Assembly: GCA_032718475.1 (NCBI GenBank) | Contig: JAUCBJ010004127.1 | Coordinates: 1-64,000 of the forward strand | Origin: Nemertoderma westbladi | Taxonomy: Eukaryota; Xenacoelomorpha; Nemertodermatida; Nemertodermatidae | Direction: 5' to 3' | Length of the DNA: 64,000 bases | Shown: positions 43,629 to 56,242 of the stretch, in pieces | Position numbering within the stretch: the stretch's first letter is position 1 | Layout: each line of letters starts with the position of its first letter | Program-made: the position numbers and the translations under genes | The notes under the pieces: model-generated | The model's database searches: none | Told to the model about the DNA's origin: nothing | What the model saw: only the letters and a program-made list of their open reading frames with translations

Positions 43629-45481
43629 TGTAGGCCTAACTACCTAACCACCCGAACCGGTACTTACCGGTACTAGTATTATTTCAATTGTGATATTGTA
43701 TATTGGTAGGCTGTTTAAGAGAGTAGGGACTGTACAGTGTACACCCCTTATTTCTTTTGGAGCTTATTTATTTCTGTCAGTTTTATTTATCTGTAAGTGT
43801 AATATTGAGCAGAAGGCGTGTAAGCCCGCTCAAATTGTACAAATAATTTGTAGGCTGGATTGTTGTCTGGCTGTTGTTAGGTCTGAAGCGATTGCAGTGT
43901 GTGTAGAGTGTATGTCCGATAAAGTACTAGTTAGGAAGGTGGGGGCATCCAGTGTTGTAAGGTAAATCCCCCCCGAAAGAATAAGTCGTACTACTCGGTT
44001 AGAACGCCTACTAACTAACCATTTCGGAGTCTGCATATACTGTGGTTTATTTAGGCTTGATAGTAGTCTGCCATCATTTGGTTTGTATTTTGTTTGTGTA
44101 GTCTGTACGGGTAGCGTAATATTTATTATTCAGAGTTTATGCGATTATTCGCAACCTACATAAATTCCCCAAGTTTATTCCTACAGTAATTGTGCTTGTT
44201 ATACATACCGTTATAGTTAAATTAACCCTGGTACTACATCATGGCTGTTCGGCGTAGGTAAAGACTGGAGATTTTATACTTTGGTCACTCCGGCAGATAC
44301 CGTGGTTCTTTTAGCTGTACAAGTATATTTAACTGCTAGTTATTTGTTGTATAAGTACTTGTACCTAATTTAGGGTTTAGTGTACAGTGCTTTCCGAAGG
44401 TAATTAGTGTGTAGGCAGTATATTTGTGTTGTAAAGTGGTTAATAGGCACGTTGGCTCTGGTTGGCTGCGGTAATTAACTTCTAGGTAGGAACACTCTGG
44501 GTACATAACGTAGTACTTATAGAGCTGTAAAGCTAGAGACTATAAGTCGTCAGACGGTGGTATTTTCCTATCTGGACAACGCAATATATTTACTACTGCT
44601 TTATTATTTTCAAATACCGTAGTATCCTGTCCGTTTGTAATAACCAGAAATTCTAACCCCTTGTTAGGCTGGTTTGTAGATTTCTTGTAAAATTACCCTA
44701 AAATTTGTACGTGTAACTTTTGTGTTTATTTAGAGATTGTAATCTCACCCCGTAATTGTACGTAATTTGTAGTAATAAGTAACTTAGTAAATTAGAATTA
44801 TTTGTTTTAGTGTCCAATACAATAAGTAGCACTCCACTGAGAGCGTCTAGCTTCTGTGTAGTGACTCCTTACCTAGAAATAATAACATTTATTTCAAAAT
44901 TGACAAAAACCCATTAAAGGGTATATATATTATAAATCAACTCAAACCGATTTATAAAATAGTAGGCCTGTCATACAACAATTAGGTCTTAATATCAGTT
45001 GGACTACTGCTTAAATAACGGTAATAAAGTAAAGTAAAGTAACCAAGTAACGCCTAAAATTCAGAAATTCAATTATTCTAAAATAATTGACATACCGGTA
45101 TTTACGATAGGCTTATTATATTTATTTCTATAAATTTGAGCTGAAATTATATACCGGTATTCTGTAATTAATTCTAGTCTATAATTATACTTATATACTA
45201 TAAGTGTAAGTTGTATACCGGTATTCACGATAGGCTTATTATATATTTATATATATTTGTGCTGAAATTATATACTGGTATTCTGTGACAAACCTAGTCT
45301 GTAATAATACTTATATATATACTATAAGTGTATACCGGTATTCTAATATATTGTGTATATATATCACGTTACACTGAGTAACGATATCGGTAATTAATTA
45401 CTAGGCTTATAGTTGATACTGAATTACTAGACTTGCTTTAACTGTAGTTCTAGCAGTAGGCATTCAACTGTACAATCAAAC
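43629..45481 (+). other. leader of A3
   Basis: Matches the A1 and A2 leaders in inverse orientation. It has only one copy of the ~290-bp unit that is doubled in A1 and A2. No coding frame is supported. Confidence 0.7.
45092..45341 (+). repeat. array of ATACCGGTAT palindromes in A3 leader
   Basis: Copies at 45092, 45151, 45215, about 45271 (one mismatch, ATACTGGTAT) and about 45331, at the same distance from gag as in A1 and A2. Confidence 0.75.
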
Positions 45482-46345
45482 ATGTCTGACACAAAACAAA
45501 CACTGTCAGATAGTCTCTTAGAAAGTGCTAGAATGAGTGTTAGCCAGGGTCTTAAAAAGATCTGGGACTCAGCTAAGAGTATAGAACGTCTGAGACCAAA
45601 GTCCAAGTCCCCTCCTACTGTAAGCAAGGTCATCCCTACAGTAGTAGTGTCAGACCCTAGGCTAGTAGAACACCGTAGGTCTATCATAGGCACTCGGGCT
45701 CAAGTCAAGCGAGACCAAGAAGCAGCTGTTAAACAGCAGCAACACTCGAGCCGAGAACTTATTTCCCAGCGGCCCGATAGCTCCAGTAGTTCAGATACTG
45801 TAGAGTTGACACCCAAGCGCGGAGCAAAGATGGCAGAAACGGTTTATTCGGATCCACTTCTCATTCTTCCTGCAGCCGTACTCACTAGGGTATTGATTGC
45901 GGTGGAGGAACACCAAATCGATTGGGCGAGAAGTAAGCGATCGACCAAGGACAGTTATGCGGGATACACAAGGGAGGAACTGAAGTCTATTGTCGAGACG
46001 CAATGGAACTTTCCCGGACCCGGACTCCCGTTTAACTTATCGGAAGCTGCGTGGGAGGACTTATACAGGATGGGAGTGACTAAGGACACTAGTGATCCAG
46101 CTGTGTGGAAGAGGTCGGCAGCCGGATATGTACAGGGATTCTTCAGCTCTTTGGAGCGATTAGAGGAACAACTGTTTCAACAACCCCAAGGACCTCAAGA
46201 GCAGGGAGAGCTGCTTTATCAAGTTCGAGAAAGAATTCTAAGAATCAGACTAATCCTATCGGCCTTTGAGGAAGCTTCGAAAAGAAGACAAGACACGTCG
46301 TTGCAAGTTGCCGTAAAGACTTGGTTCCAGTGGGTGGGTCTCTAG
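45482..46345 (+). pseudogene. gag N-terminus of A3, first open segment
   Basis: 287 codons from the family start MSDTKQ. It contains an extra ~20 residues near position 17 (SARMSVSQGLKKIWDSAK) not found in A1 or A2. It ends at TAG where A2 has CAG (Gln), a C-to-T change. Confidence 0.85.
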
Positions 46346-46821
46346 GTTCAAGGAACGGCCCAGTGGAAATCTCAGCTGGCTGAGCGCTCAACCCATGGAG
46401 AATCAACAGACGCTACCTTTTCTCAAGTGGAAACGAAGCGACAGCAGAGAAACCGCAGAAGAAGGACGCTATTGACATCTATCTGTCAGACTATCAACGA
46501 TTTCTAGGTGATGAAGAGTTGAGGAGAAGGCTGGCTGGACTTCGTCCTAATAGTGAAGGAGCCAAGTTTGTGTTGGACGCAATAGATGCGGAAATGTTAG
46601 CTGCGAACCAAGCTAAATTTGATGAAAGCATCCGCATCGCTAGGGTCCAAGAAGAACAGGTAAAGAAAAAACGTATAGAAGACAGAAAGATAGCAGCAGC
46701 GGCAGCGGCAGAAGTGGAAAGGAAAGCGGCAATGGCAGCGGCAGAAGCGGAAAGAATAGCGGCAGAAGCAGAAAGAAAAGCGGCAGAAGTGGAAAGGACA
46801 GCGGCAATAGCAGCGGCATAA
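46346..46821 (+). pseudogene. gag coiled-coil region of A3, second segment
   Basis: It starts with a frameshift at about 46430 relative to A2 (a lost base in GTGGAAACGAAG). It is then open from 46519 with RRLAGLRPNSEGAKF and the Ala/Glu/Lys coiled coil, and ends at TAA within the repeated GCGGCAGAAG units. The number of AEAERKAA-type repeats differs between copies. Confidence 0.8.
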
Positions 46822-48174
46822 GTGGAAAGGAAAGCGGCAATGGCAGCGGCAGAAGCGGAAAGAAAAGCGGCAGAGGCAGTGGCAGAAGCAGAACGGAGAG
46901 CGTCTGAAGAGACCACCCAACTAGAGTTGGAAAATCTTCAAGAGAAGCAAGACTACATAAATAAACAGTTAACAGCTAGTCAAATGCAGATGATAAGTCG
47001 ATCTACTCCCAAGCGACAGGGCTTTACATCATCGGATGAAGGCGATACAACAGATCCTGAAGGCGGAGGAAATAGATCTCGTCCCAGCAGGCGTAGAAGA
47101 ATGCCTCACCGTCAGAAATTGCCTAATCTGCCCCCAGCTGTGAGAAGGCAACTAGCTAGCACAGACTTAGGTAGTACAGAACCCACAGACCAAATTATAA
47201 GAGTAAAAAGACTCCCTACTATAGTAGATGAGCCTGAAATAATTAGGCCTGTTCTCGAAGCCACCCCCTCTGTGATAGAGACCCCTGTACTTCCAGAACC
47301 CAACTCTAAATTCCCTTTGCACAGCACTAAACTACCTGTGCCCAACAGAACAGCCCCTGAGACAGTTCCTGTCCTGGACTCCGAGCGAGATATCAACGAT
47401 TTGTCGCCCGTTGTCCCTCGTCTACCCGCTACTATGTTGGCGGCTCCCGCTTCGGCGGTCGAGTGGGTGGATGAGGGACGGCGGGGGATGGATCTCCTGC
47501 TCGGGCAGATGCAGGAGACTGTTCAACAGTTCAAGGGAACAGTAAGGGAAAGTAGGTCAGAGTTGCAAGAAATGCAGCAGAGTATCGCGTTAGAACGCGA
47601 TAAATTAGTAAATACACAAAAGGGTATACCACCACCCCCTGTAACAATGTGTCAACCTGTTAGGTCTGAAGTATTTCATGCGCAAGGTGTGGAGCCTACA
47701 CGCATCTATACTGCTAGTGAAGTAGAAACTCCTATAGTAAACCCTATTAAGGGTAATTATAAACCTGTTGACAATGATATTCCATATAGACCTGATCATA
47801 ATCCGAGAAATTTATATACCGATAACTCGATATTAAATAACACGATGGCCCAAGAAAGTTTTACGCGTCAAATGGCTAGAACCGAAGCCCGTCAAGCGGT
47901 AAAGGTGGGAGAGATCGTCAAGTTCAATGGAGATGAGATGAAATGGTTACCTTTTAATGAATATTATAAAGATAACATACAGAACTCTGTGCTATCTAAT
48001 GGAGAGAAACTTAGATTCCTCATCGAGTGCTTGGAAGGATCTCCCAAGTTAATGGCGTTAAAGTTTATTGGACATCCAGATGGATTAAGACAAGTTTGGG
48101 ATACACTAAACATCAGGTATGGTAATAGGAATAACATAGCTAGGTATTTGTATGCAAAATTGGTAGCGCCCTGA
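46822..48174 (+). pseudogene. gag linker and capsid-like region of A3, third segment
   Basis: 450 codons: end of the coiled coil, the Pro-rich linker, and the DUF1759 domain (VKFNGDEMKWLPFNEYYKD ... NIARYLYAKLVAP). It ends at TGA where A2 has CGA (Arg). The frame continues unchanged beyond the stop. Confidence 0.88.
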
Positions 48175-49863
48175 AAGTTCCTTAGCAGCGGGATTATAGA
48201 GTTTTCCGATGAGATTCAGGAGATCTGTAGACAACTAGACTGGTTAGGTAAGTCTCATGAATACCAGAATTCTATGGTTGTAGAAGCCTTAGCATCAGCT
48301 TTGCCAAAGAGTGAAGTAGGTACTCGCTGGGACAAAAAGGTTCTCTATTTGATGGACCAACAACATAGAGATCCAACCATGACGGACCTTCTGTCATTCT
48401 TAAACCGAGAGGTAAGATTACAACTCCTAAAACAGTCTAGAGAGAAGACTCCTGAAAGTGAGGTAAGTGAAAATTCCGTTTCTAGGCGAAAGGTAACACC
48501 AGTGTGTGATACCGACGACGGCAAAAGCCAAACCTCCCACGAGGAGAACAGCGGGAAAGACACCGAAAGATCTTACTATGTCAACAACGCACCTAAAGAC
48601 GTAAGTAAATTTAAGTCTCGAACCAGTGACAGGAGAGAACAGACAACAAAAACTCCTCCCACGTCTCCTAAGAGAATTCATGGAAGAAAGCCCGAGGAGA
48701 GAACAAGTGTGCACAACACCACACAAGGTAAGGTAAGTAACATCAAGCCCAAATGTGTATTGTGTGACGGGCCCCATCACTTGAGTGGGTGTGATGAATT
48801 CTTAAAGAAATCCCTAAAGGATAGACGTGATGTCATGTGGGATAAGCGGTTGTGTTATAATTGTCTCAGACGAGGACACCAACGGCGGACCTGTTACTCA
48901 GATGCTAGGTGTGCTAAGTGCGGCGCGAAACATCATATCTTGCTGCACACAGAATTTGAAAGAACCCGCACGAGTCAGGTAAGTGAGCCCGAACTACATG
49001 TCCAATTCAGTGATGTGAACGACACTGACCTCAGTTCTGAGATGGAAGGATTCTACACGGATGAATTCTCCGACGAAAACGAATCCTGTTATCTAATAAA
49101 CACCGCAGTGTATCGAGCACTTACGTATGAGACTGAAACTGATAGTGAGTTCCCCCTAACTATTCCTGACCGACAACCATCTTGGAAAGCGCCAACTTCC
49201 AACGTAGGAATCCGGGAATTTCCCGTAGTGCAGTTGAGAGTCCACAGGTTAAAAAAGAGCTATATAGTGAACGCCCTCCTTGACTCCGGCAGCACAGGAA
49301 CATTCATCGACAAAGAACTAGCCGAAGACATCTTTGCTGGACAACCCAAGTTCCGAACTAAGTTGAACCTTTCAGGAATTATGCAGGTTTGGAAATCTAC
49401 AGTATCTACAGACTACTATGTAGGCACGTTGTCCACCCCCCAGGATGAACTAGGAGAACACAGTATAAGGTCAGTAAAAATGGTGGCGATAAAGAACTTC
49501 GCTACCAGCCAAGTGGAACCTTATAACTGGGATGAAGACGATTTCACCCAGCAGCATGAGATACCTAGATTCAACACCGACTACCCAGGGGTACAGATAC
49601 GCATCGGCCAAAATGCGCATGAGGCGCTTGAGACATTAGAGAAACGGCCTGCTCGAATGCAACCATTGCAAACCTATGCGGGAAGAACAAGAGTAGGTTG
49701 GTACTTCACTGGACCTTCCCGTAGGACACTCCTGGAAAGGCTACCCAAAGATCAGGTCCATCAGGAGAGTGAATGGGAGAAGAAGACATCAGTGAGGGAG
49801 AGACGACCACAACTGAGGGAACACCATACTCCTCAGATAATGACGATATTAACTCTAATGTAG
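48175..49863 (+). pseudogene. gag zinc knuckles and protease of A3
   Basis: The same frame continues after the TGA (next ATG at 48274). It has three zinc knuckles (CVLCDGPHHLSGC, CYNCLRRGHQRRTC, CAKCGAKHH) and the DUF1758 protease with LLDSGSTGTFIDKEL. Unlike A2 it is open through the whole protease (VWKSTVSTDYYVG, WDEDDFTQQ, VGWYFTGPSRRTLLERL). It then shifts frame at about 49780 and stops at 49863. Confidence 0.88.
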
Positions 49864-50498
49864 ATCAATGGAGACATTGCCCCGAGACGATTAATCTAGC
49901 CGACATCGCTTCCAGAGGAGCAACTCCTCAAGAACTGACAGATACTCCAGACTGGTTAGGTGGACCCGACTTCCTAAGTAAAGGAGATGAATGGCCTCCC
50001 CATCTCACCACGGCTGAGATTAGACAAGCCAAGGGAGCGGAGAAAGTCAAACCTAAAACCCGGACGAGTAAATCAAGGTTATTTAAGCCCGTGATAGATC
50101 TGTCTGTACTACACATTGCCAGGGACGACGCTGTGGATCTAAACTCCCCCACCGCGAACAGATCTGTTGTGGAGATCAGAGAGAGAGACTGGAGATCTGG
50201 AACACCAGACATCTCGCAGGGACTCTCACCTCTCCTGCCGGGAGCGATGGACCACTATAGCTCCTGGAATCGGCTTTGTAAGGCCGTCGTGTATTTGAAG
50301 CGATGTTTCTATCGTCACTATTCCAGGACGAAGAGGAAACCTGGAATTGTATTCGAAACACAACAACTCAATCGCCCAGTTGGTCGTTTATGTTTACTGG
50401 AAAGAGACCGAGAACTGTCCGGAAACTATGGAAGGCAAGATACTCTTCTCACGACCACCTCCCTAATCCAACAAACATCTAGGGACTCCCCAACGTAA
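49773..50498 (+). pseudogene. pol remnant of A3 with two deletions
   Basis: 241 codons. The frame runs from the protease-RT linker (GTPYSSDNDD) straight into the end of RNase H (DQWRHCPETINLADIASRG), losing all of the reverse transcriptase and most of RNase H. It then jumps from CFYRHYSRTK to KPGIVFETQQLNRPVG, losing the integrase core. The last ~50 residues match the A2 pol end. A3 therefore cannot code for its own mobilisation. Confidence 0.88.
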
Positions 50499-52010
50499 CA
50501 GCGTCTGGAGTGGGTGTGTGACTATATTATTTATATTTGTTTTTATTATTTTATATTTATGTATGTATTATTATGTAATTTTATTATAATCGTTTTCTTT
50601 AATTTTATTTAGTAGAATGTTATTTTAGCGATTATTTAGTAGCTTAGTGCAATACATATTAGTGTTTATTACTTACTTACTTATATTATATTATATATTT
50701 AGTGCAATGGCGAGAAATAATTCTTTTTCTCTTTCCTTACTGTCCGTATCATATTATAAATACGTGACTACAGTAAGATGAAATGTCCGTACTTATTAAA
50801 GTACAATAAAGCTCCTACTATATTCAAGTATTATTGGTAAGTAGAGTATTAGGAATGCAAAGTTCAGATCCTCGTGTCTCAGCTAAACCAAGCTCTGGGT
50901 AGACCTTGGAAACGACTTGCCTCTTCTTACTGACATTGCTTCTTGCGATATTGCTCTCATACCGTATATTAAATAATACATATAGTAGCGTGATGTCCCT
51001 TTAACAGTAGCGTAAAACGCAAAATAAATCTGTTAAACCCTTTGACCATCTGTAATTCTAGTCGATTAAGATATCGCGGCACCCACCGATATACTTGAAA
51101 GACAAATTTCTAGAATCAGTGGTTAATGTCCCCAGACAAGTTCTGGAATAAACCGGTGCCCATCTTAAATATTAACTATTAATATTTATAAAATCTGTCA
51201 AACAAATACAATAGAGTAAATACTTACAAGTTAACTCTAGAAAATCTATAAATTAAAATCTGTTAAATTTAGATCCTTTAAAATTCTAGTCGATTAAGAT
51301 TTCGTAGCACTTACCGATACTCTTAAAAGGACAAATTTCCTAGAATCAAGGATCCCAGTCCCCAGACATGCTCTGGAATAAAATTGTGCTTATTCCATAT
51401 TAAATAATAAAATTTACGGGAATAAATTTAAATTCATATCCTTTCATGAATTTGATAAATTGTCATTTTTATACAATTTATAACATTCCCAAAATTCCAT
51501 TAATTAATAGATCATGGGAGCGGAGATTCACCCTATTAAGTGTATTAGTGTGCGAGAATCTCCAATATATAGTCAATAGCCGATAAAATTCATAAAATCA
51601 TGTATAAAGGGGAATATTGACAATTAAAGAATTACTATTAAATAGCATCCCAGATCTGTATGCATGAGAATTACCTAATTCTACTACTAGCTTTCCATAA
51701 TGTCACCATAGCAACAACCACGCTAGAATTAGAAGCGAGTTAAAAGAGCAATAGAAAGCTTGCCCCATTGAATAGCATACGGAATAAATAGCACACCGCT
51801 AGTATCCAGGGATACATAATAATAACGTGGCATTCTGGAAGGCACTTGACTAACGGACAAATGGCCCGAATGTGTGCGGTTTGTGACAGTTATGTGGAAT
51901 TTGTGCGTTTATGGGTGAATGTTACTACTAAAGTGTGTTTACAGTAGCGAGTCGCAGTTGTGAAAGTAGCCCTACCTCTGCAGTAAGAACCTGAAGTAAA
52001 TCTGAAGTAA
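50499..52010 (+). other. spacer of A3 after pol
   Basis: Matches the A2 spacer 15540-16974 in inverse, including the duplicated ATTCCAGAAC block. No gene. Homology stops at about 52010 where an insert begins. Confidence 0.65.
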
Positions 52011-52619
52011 ACCCCAGTAGGGGGTGAGACAGGCAGCCGGTCAGGAATTAACTGACGCCTGTGAGGCCGATTCTGTTCGGTAATTCCACTGGCCTCTAGT
52101 GGCCGGACCTCAGCATTGCTAATGTAATACATAGTGGGGGTTGGGGGGTGCTTTTTTGCCGAGTCAGCTCTCGGGGCAAATACCACACCCTGGTTTGCCA
52201 TTCCACAGGGTGGGTGTCGCAATGGAGTCAGATATGAGGCCCATCACCCATATCTACTCTGGCGCACATGACCCACCATTGGCTGTTGCAGCTCATCTGC
52301 TGGGTCATGCCCTGTACCCTTGCTGCCAGGTGCAGGTCGCAGTGAAGTGCTCTCAGAGTGGACATGAGAACACTCTACTCCTGACCAGCCATTGGTAGAT
52401 CACCATCTGCCTGGTCAGGCCATATACCCCTGCAGCCAAGTATATGGGTCCTTAATCCAGGACCAAGGGCGTCCTTATCCCAGAACGAAGGGGGTCCTAG
52501 TTACAGGACCAGATTTGCCCTAGTAAGAGGGTCTATACAGCTACAGGTGGCACCTCCTTTATGCTGCATGGAGGTGGCAAGTTTTCTTGATCAATGACCT
52601 AGAATACCTGACCTGACCA

Positions 52620-52700
52620 TACCTGACCACACCAGACCCCACCCACCACAACCCACCACCACCCCACCCACTACCCCCCCTCAACCACCACCCCCCTCCG
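52620..52700. repeat. CA/CC-rich low-complexity tract
   Basis: A run of ACCTGACC and CCACCCACC-type units, almost free of G and T at its end. It could be the tail of an inserted SINE-like sequence. Confidence 0.5.
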
Positions 52701-53090
52701 GGGCCACCCTAATCCACCCATTCAAATACAGCCAAGTGAAATGTAGATTGCAACATGTTACCCATTATTATTGATAATGTGTGCTCAGATTACTTCAATC
52801 AAATAAATCACTGAAATATGTCACCAATAATAGCGCATGTATCCCATAGAATAGCAGCAATACGTTTACACTTATAAGTAACATATGTTAATAAGTCAAC
52901 TGCAAATTTAATACGACGGGATTCACTTAAATTAATTATATCGACATAACAATACTTTGTAAACTATAAATATATTATCATTAGATTTTATAAACTGGTA
53001 TTTATTAAGTATTTCGTACAGTAGGTTCTGTAAATATTACAATTATTACTATCTATCATATAGATAATATGCAGCAAATTAGGCATTAAG

Positions 53091-53120
53091 GGGGGTGGGG
53101 GGGGGGGGGGGGGGGGGGGG
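53091..53120. repeat. long G homopolymer
   Basis: GGGGGGTGGGG followed by about 20 uninterrupted G. Length in the assembly is unreliable. Confidence 0.8.
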
Positions 53121-53517
53121 CTAATGCCTCCTTATTATTAATAATAATAATTTACTGTGTATAGAACCGTTATAATAGCACTGGAAAGAAAGCAAATCAG
53201 AACTACCAAAACAAGCGAGTACATGTAATAAATATAAGTAATAACTTTGAAAACAATCCAAGTAAATAAATAAATGTAAAGCAATTCAATTAAATAAAAG
53301 TTCTCGATTGTTATTTAGTAATTTCCCAAGCGCTCTCCTGGAGAATCTGCCTTGACCTCGGCAGTTGGTCGGCAGCAGTATTCGATCGATTCAGTTGGTC
53401 GGCAGTACTATCAATAATAGTATTGATAGCATAAACCTGCTGGCTGATTTGCTCTGCCTTATTAATCGAGTATTGCCTGTTTAGAAATTTCACTGCGACT
53501 TTCACTGCATTTTTTGC

Positions 53518-55015
53518 AGATTTTGTGTTTGTGCGTCGGCTACGATACTCTTAATGTTACTATTATCGTTACAGATTTCGAGTTTGTGCGTTGGCTACGA
53601 TACTTTCTTAATGTTACTATTATCGTTACAGATTTCGTATTTGTGCGTCGGCTACGATACTCTTAATGTTACTATTATCGTTACTTATTTTGTGTTTGTG
53701 CGTCGGCTACGATACTCTTAATGTTACTATTATCGTTACAGATTTTGTGTTTGTGCGTCGGCTACGATACTCTTAATGTTACTATTATCGTTACAGATTT
53801 CGTGTTTGTGCATCGGCTACGATACTTTTAATGTTACTATTATCGTTACAGATTTCGTGTTTGTGCATCGGCTACGATACTTTTAATGTTACTATTATCG
53901 TTACAGATTTCGTGTTTGTGCATCGGCTACGATACTTTTAATGTTACTATTATCGTTACTTATTTCGTGTTTGTGCGTTGGCTACGATACTCTTGATGTT
54001 ACTATTATCGTTACTTATTTCCTGTTTGTGCGTCAGCTACGATACTCTTAATGTTACTATTATCGTTACAGATTTCGTGTTTGTGCGTTGGCTACGATAC
54101 TCTTGATGTTACTATTATCGTTACTTATTTCGTGTTTGTGCGTTGGCTACGATACTCTTGATGTTACTATTATCGTTACTTATTTCGTGTTTGTGCGTCG
54201 GCTACGATACTTTCTTAATGTTACTATTATCGTTACAGATTCCGTGTTTGTGCGTCAGCTACGATACTCTTAATGTTACTATTATCGTTACAGATTTCGT
54301 GTTTGTGCGTTGGCTACGATACTCTTAATGTTACTATTATCGTTACAGATTTCGTGTTTGTGCGTCGGCTACGATACTTTCTTAATGTTACTATTATCGT
54401 TACAGATTCCGTGTTTGTGCGTCGGCTACGATACTCTTAATGTTACTATTATCGTTACAGATTTCGTGTTTGTGCGTCGGCTACGATACTTTCTTAATGT
54501 TACTATTATCGTTACAGATTCCGTGTTTGTGCGTCGGCTACGATACTTTCTTAATGTTACTATTATCGTTACAGATTCCGTGTTTGTGCGTCAGCTACGA
54601 TACTCTTAATGTTACTATTATCGTTACAGATTTCGTGTTTGTGCGTTGGCTACGATACTCTTAATGTTACTATTATCGTTACAGATTTCGTGTTTGTGCG
54701 TCGGCTACGATACTTTCTTAATGTTACTATTATCGTTACTTATTTCGTGTTTGTGCGTCGGCTACGATACTCTTAATGTTACTATTATCGTTACAGATTC
54801 CGTGTTTGTGCGTCGGCTACGATACTCTTAATGTTACTATTATCGTTACAGATTTCGTGTTTGTGCGTTAGCTACGATACTCTTGATGTTACTATTATCG
54901 TTACTTATTTCGTGTTTGTGCGTCGGCTACGATACTCTTGATGTTACTATTATCGTTACTTATTTCGTGTTTGTGCGTCGGCTACGATACTCTTAATGTT
55001 ACTATTATTGTTACA
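53518..55015 (+). repeat. 55-bp minisatellite, about 27 copies
   Basis: Head-to-tail units built from GTGTTTGTGCGTCGGCTAC, GATACTCTTAATG and TTACTATTATCGTTAC. The unit is 55 bp, or 57 bp when TCTTAATG reads TTTCTTAATG. Substitutions recur in several units (CATCGG, GTTGG, GTCAG; ACAGATTTC, ACTTATTTC, ACAGATTCC), showing higher-order spread. The hydrophobic frames running through it are repeat artefacts. Confidence 0.93.
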
Positions 55016-55262
55016 GAACGAATGCGTCCATAACTAGACAGAGGTATAACGTGGAACGTACTGGTACAGAGCATCGGACAGTGGAGTGACTCGCGCTGGT
55101 TGTTGTTGTCGTTGTGTAGCTACTATGTTGGCGATAGACGCAGCGGCGACAGTACATCAGCGCTGAGGATCTTGCGCTGTCCGGGGGCATTGAGGGGTAG
55201 GCAGCAACGACTGCTAGCCTAATTATGATTAATTATAATATCGATAAACTCATATAGCAGCT

Positions 55263-55709
55263 ATGACTGAATTGATAGAAGATGATCTTGGTATCAGGGA
55301 GCGATATACCCTACCATTGCAAGCGTTTGTTGATAGTTTAATACGCGGCGACGCTAGTCAACCTACTACGGAGGACGATGGCCGTTATATCGAACCGCCA
55401 ATGTCAAAGGAACAACTCACGCGTGAATTGGACTATAGAAAATTCACCGCTCGCTATACGCATCGTAATGGTACGTATATGGACTTCTTAACTACTGGTC
55501 ATCCTATCGATTTACATGATACGGACGATGTCGACACCGAAAGGGAAATGATCCTATTTAAATATCATACCCAGCGGAGTCGGAACAATAAACTGATAAT
55601 CGAACACGAAAATTCTATTCGAAACCAACTCGAAAGAGAAGACGTTAAAGAACCGGATAAATGCAGTGACTTCAACGTATATTTGGAATTCTTGAGAGAG
55701 ACGTTATAA
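55263..55709 (+). CDS. accessory ORF a of A3, conserved 148-aa protein, unknown
   Basis: Same length, start and stop as the A2 copy at 14891-15337, with about 19 substitutions and no indel. Many changes are conservative (K/R, V/I, I/L). It remains open although gag and pol of A3 are ruined. Acidic and soluble; no known domain. It is preceded by the ~200-bp GC-rich segment that also precedes ORF a in A2. Confidence 0.75.
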   Translation: MTELIEDDLGIRERYTLPLQAFVDSLIRGDASQPTTEDDGRYIEPPMSKEQLTRELDYRKFTARYTHRNGTYMDFLTTGHPIDLHDTDDVDTEREMILFKYHTQRSRNNKLIIEHENSIRNQLEREDVKEPDKCSDFNVYLEFLRETL

Positions 55710-55768
55710 AACTGGAGAAAGATCACCAGCGTTTCCCCTACAAGACGTGCGTCTTTGGTATTATTACG

Positions 55769-56173
55769 ATGAATGCCCTAAACCCAACCAACAAACGGAA
55801 AGACAAACATCCGCGGAGACGTTGCGCTAAACACAGTTTTACTCGCTATATTTACGGGAGTTTCGAGCGAAACTTGTTCGACGTATCACCTACGCTCGCT
55901 CGACTCAAACGATCCTTAAATAAACCGATGATCGGAGTTCCGGAATACTCGGTCAGACCTCCTCATTCCCTGGTGAGACCTCAGACTCTTGATCCTAATA
56001 GTATCACGGATCCTCCCGAACTGCACTCACTGTTCAAAGATCTAGTGTTACCCGAACAATTAGTCGGTGGCACTCCGGTTGTGGGCTCCCTAGATATTCG
56101 CCCATCTTACCTAGCCGGATTGGGACGCGGACACCTAATATCGCCATTCAACCGTATAATCGTCCCTGTTTAA
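55769..56173 (+). CDS. accessory ORF b of A3, 134-aa protein, unknown
   Basis: An ATG-initiated frame 59 bp after ORF a. The basic N-terminus (NKRKDKHPRRRC) is followed by FTRYIYGSFERNLFDVSP. A Pro-rich middle with VRPPHSLVRPQTLDPNS comes next, then a hydrophobic/Gly C-terminus (LGRGHLISPFNRIIVPV). The A2 copy is the same from FDVSP onward but is frameshifted before it. No family recognised. Confidence 0.7.
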   Translation: MNALNPTNKRKDKHPRRRCAKHSFTRYIYGSFERNLFDVSPTLARLKRSLNKPMIGVPEYSVRPPHSLVRPQTLDPNSITDPPELHSLFKDLVLPEQLVGGTPVVGSLDIRPSYLAGLGRGHLISPFNRIIVPV

Positions 56174-56242
56174 CCCAATATAATCTGTCACCGAAGTGGA
56201 GGAGAAAATTGTACGCACGCGTTAGACACTATTCGATAAAAG

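Larger units (their letters stand above)
52011..55070. other. 3-kb insert in A3, absent from A2
   Basis: A2 reads directly across this point, with CCTGAAGTAAATCT followed closely by GGACGGTGGAGTGACTCGC. In A3 the two are 3 kb apart. The insert has a GC-richer part (52011-52730, with several short internal repeats such as CCAGGACCAAGGG/GGACCAG phrases, possibly a SINE), an AT-rich part with a long G run (53091-53120), and the 55-bp minisatellite. Clear target duplications or terminal repeats are not seen. Confidence 0.6.

Noticed and set aside
54088-54831. Several hydrophobic, membrane-like open frames of 60-100 codons
   Set aside because: They are translations of the 55-bp minisatellite. Each repeats the same peptide in shifted frames and has no independent coding signal.
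53518-55015. Regular repeat-spacer look, as in a CRISPR array
   Set aside because: The units are head-to-tail with no unique spacers, and the setting is a eukaryotic retrotransposon.
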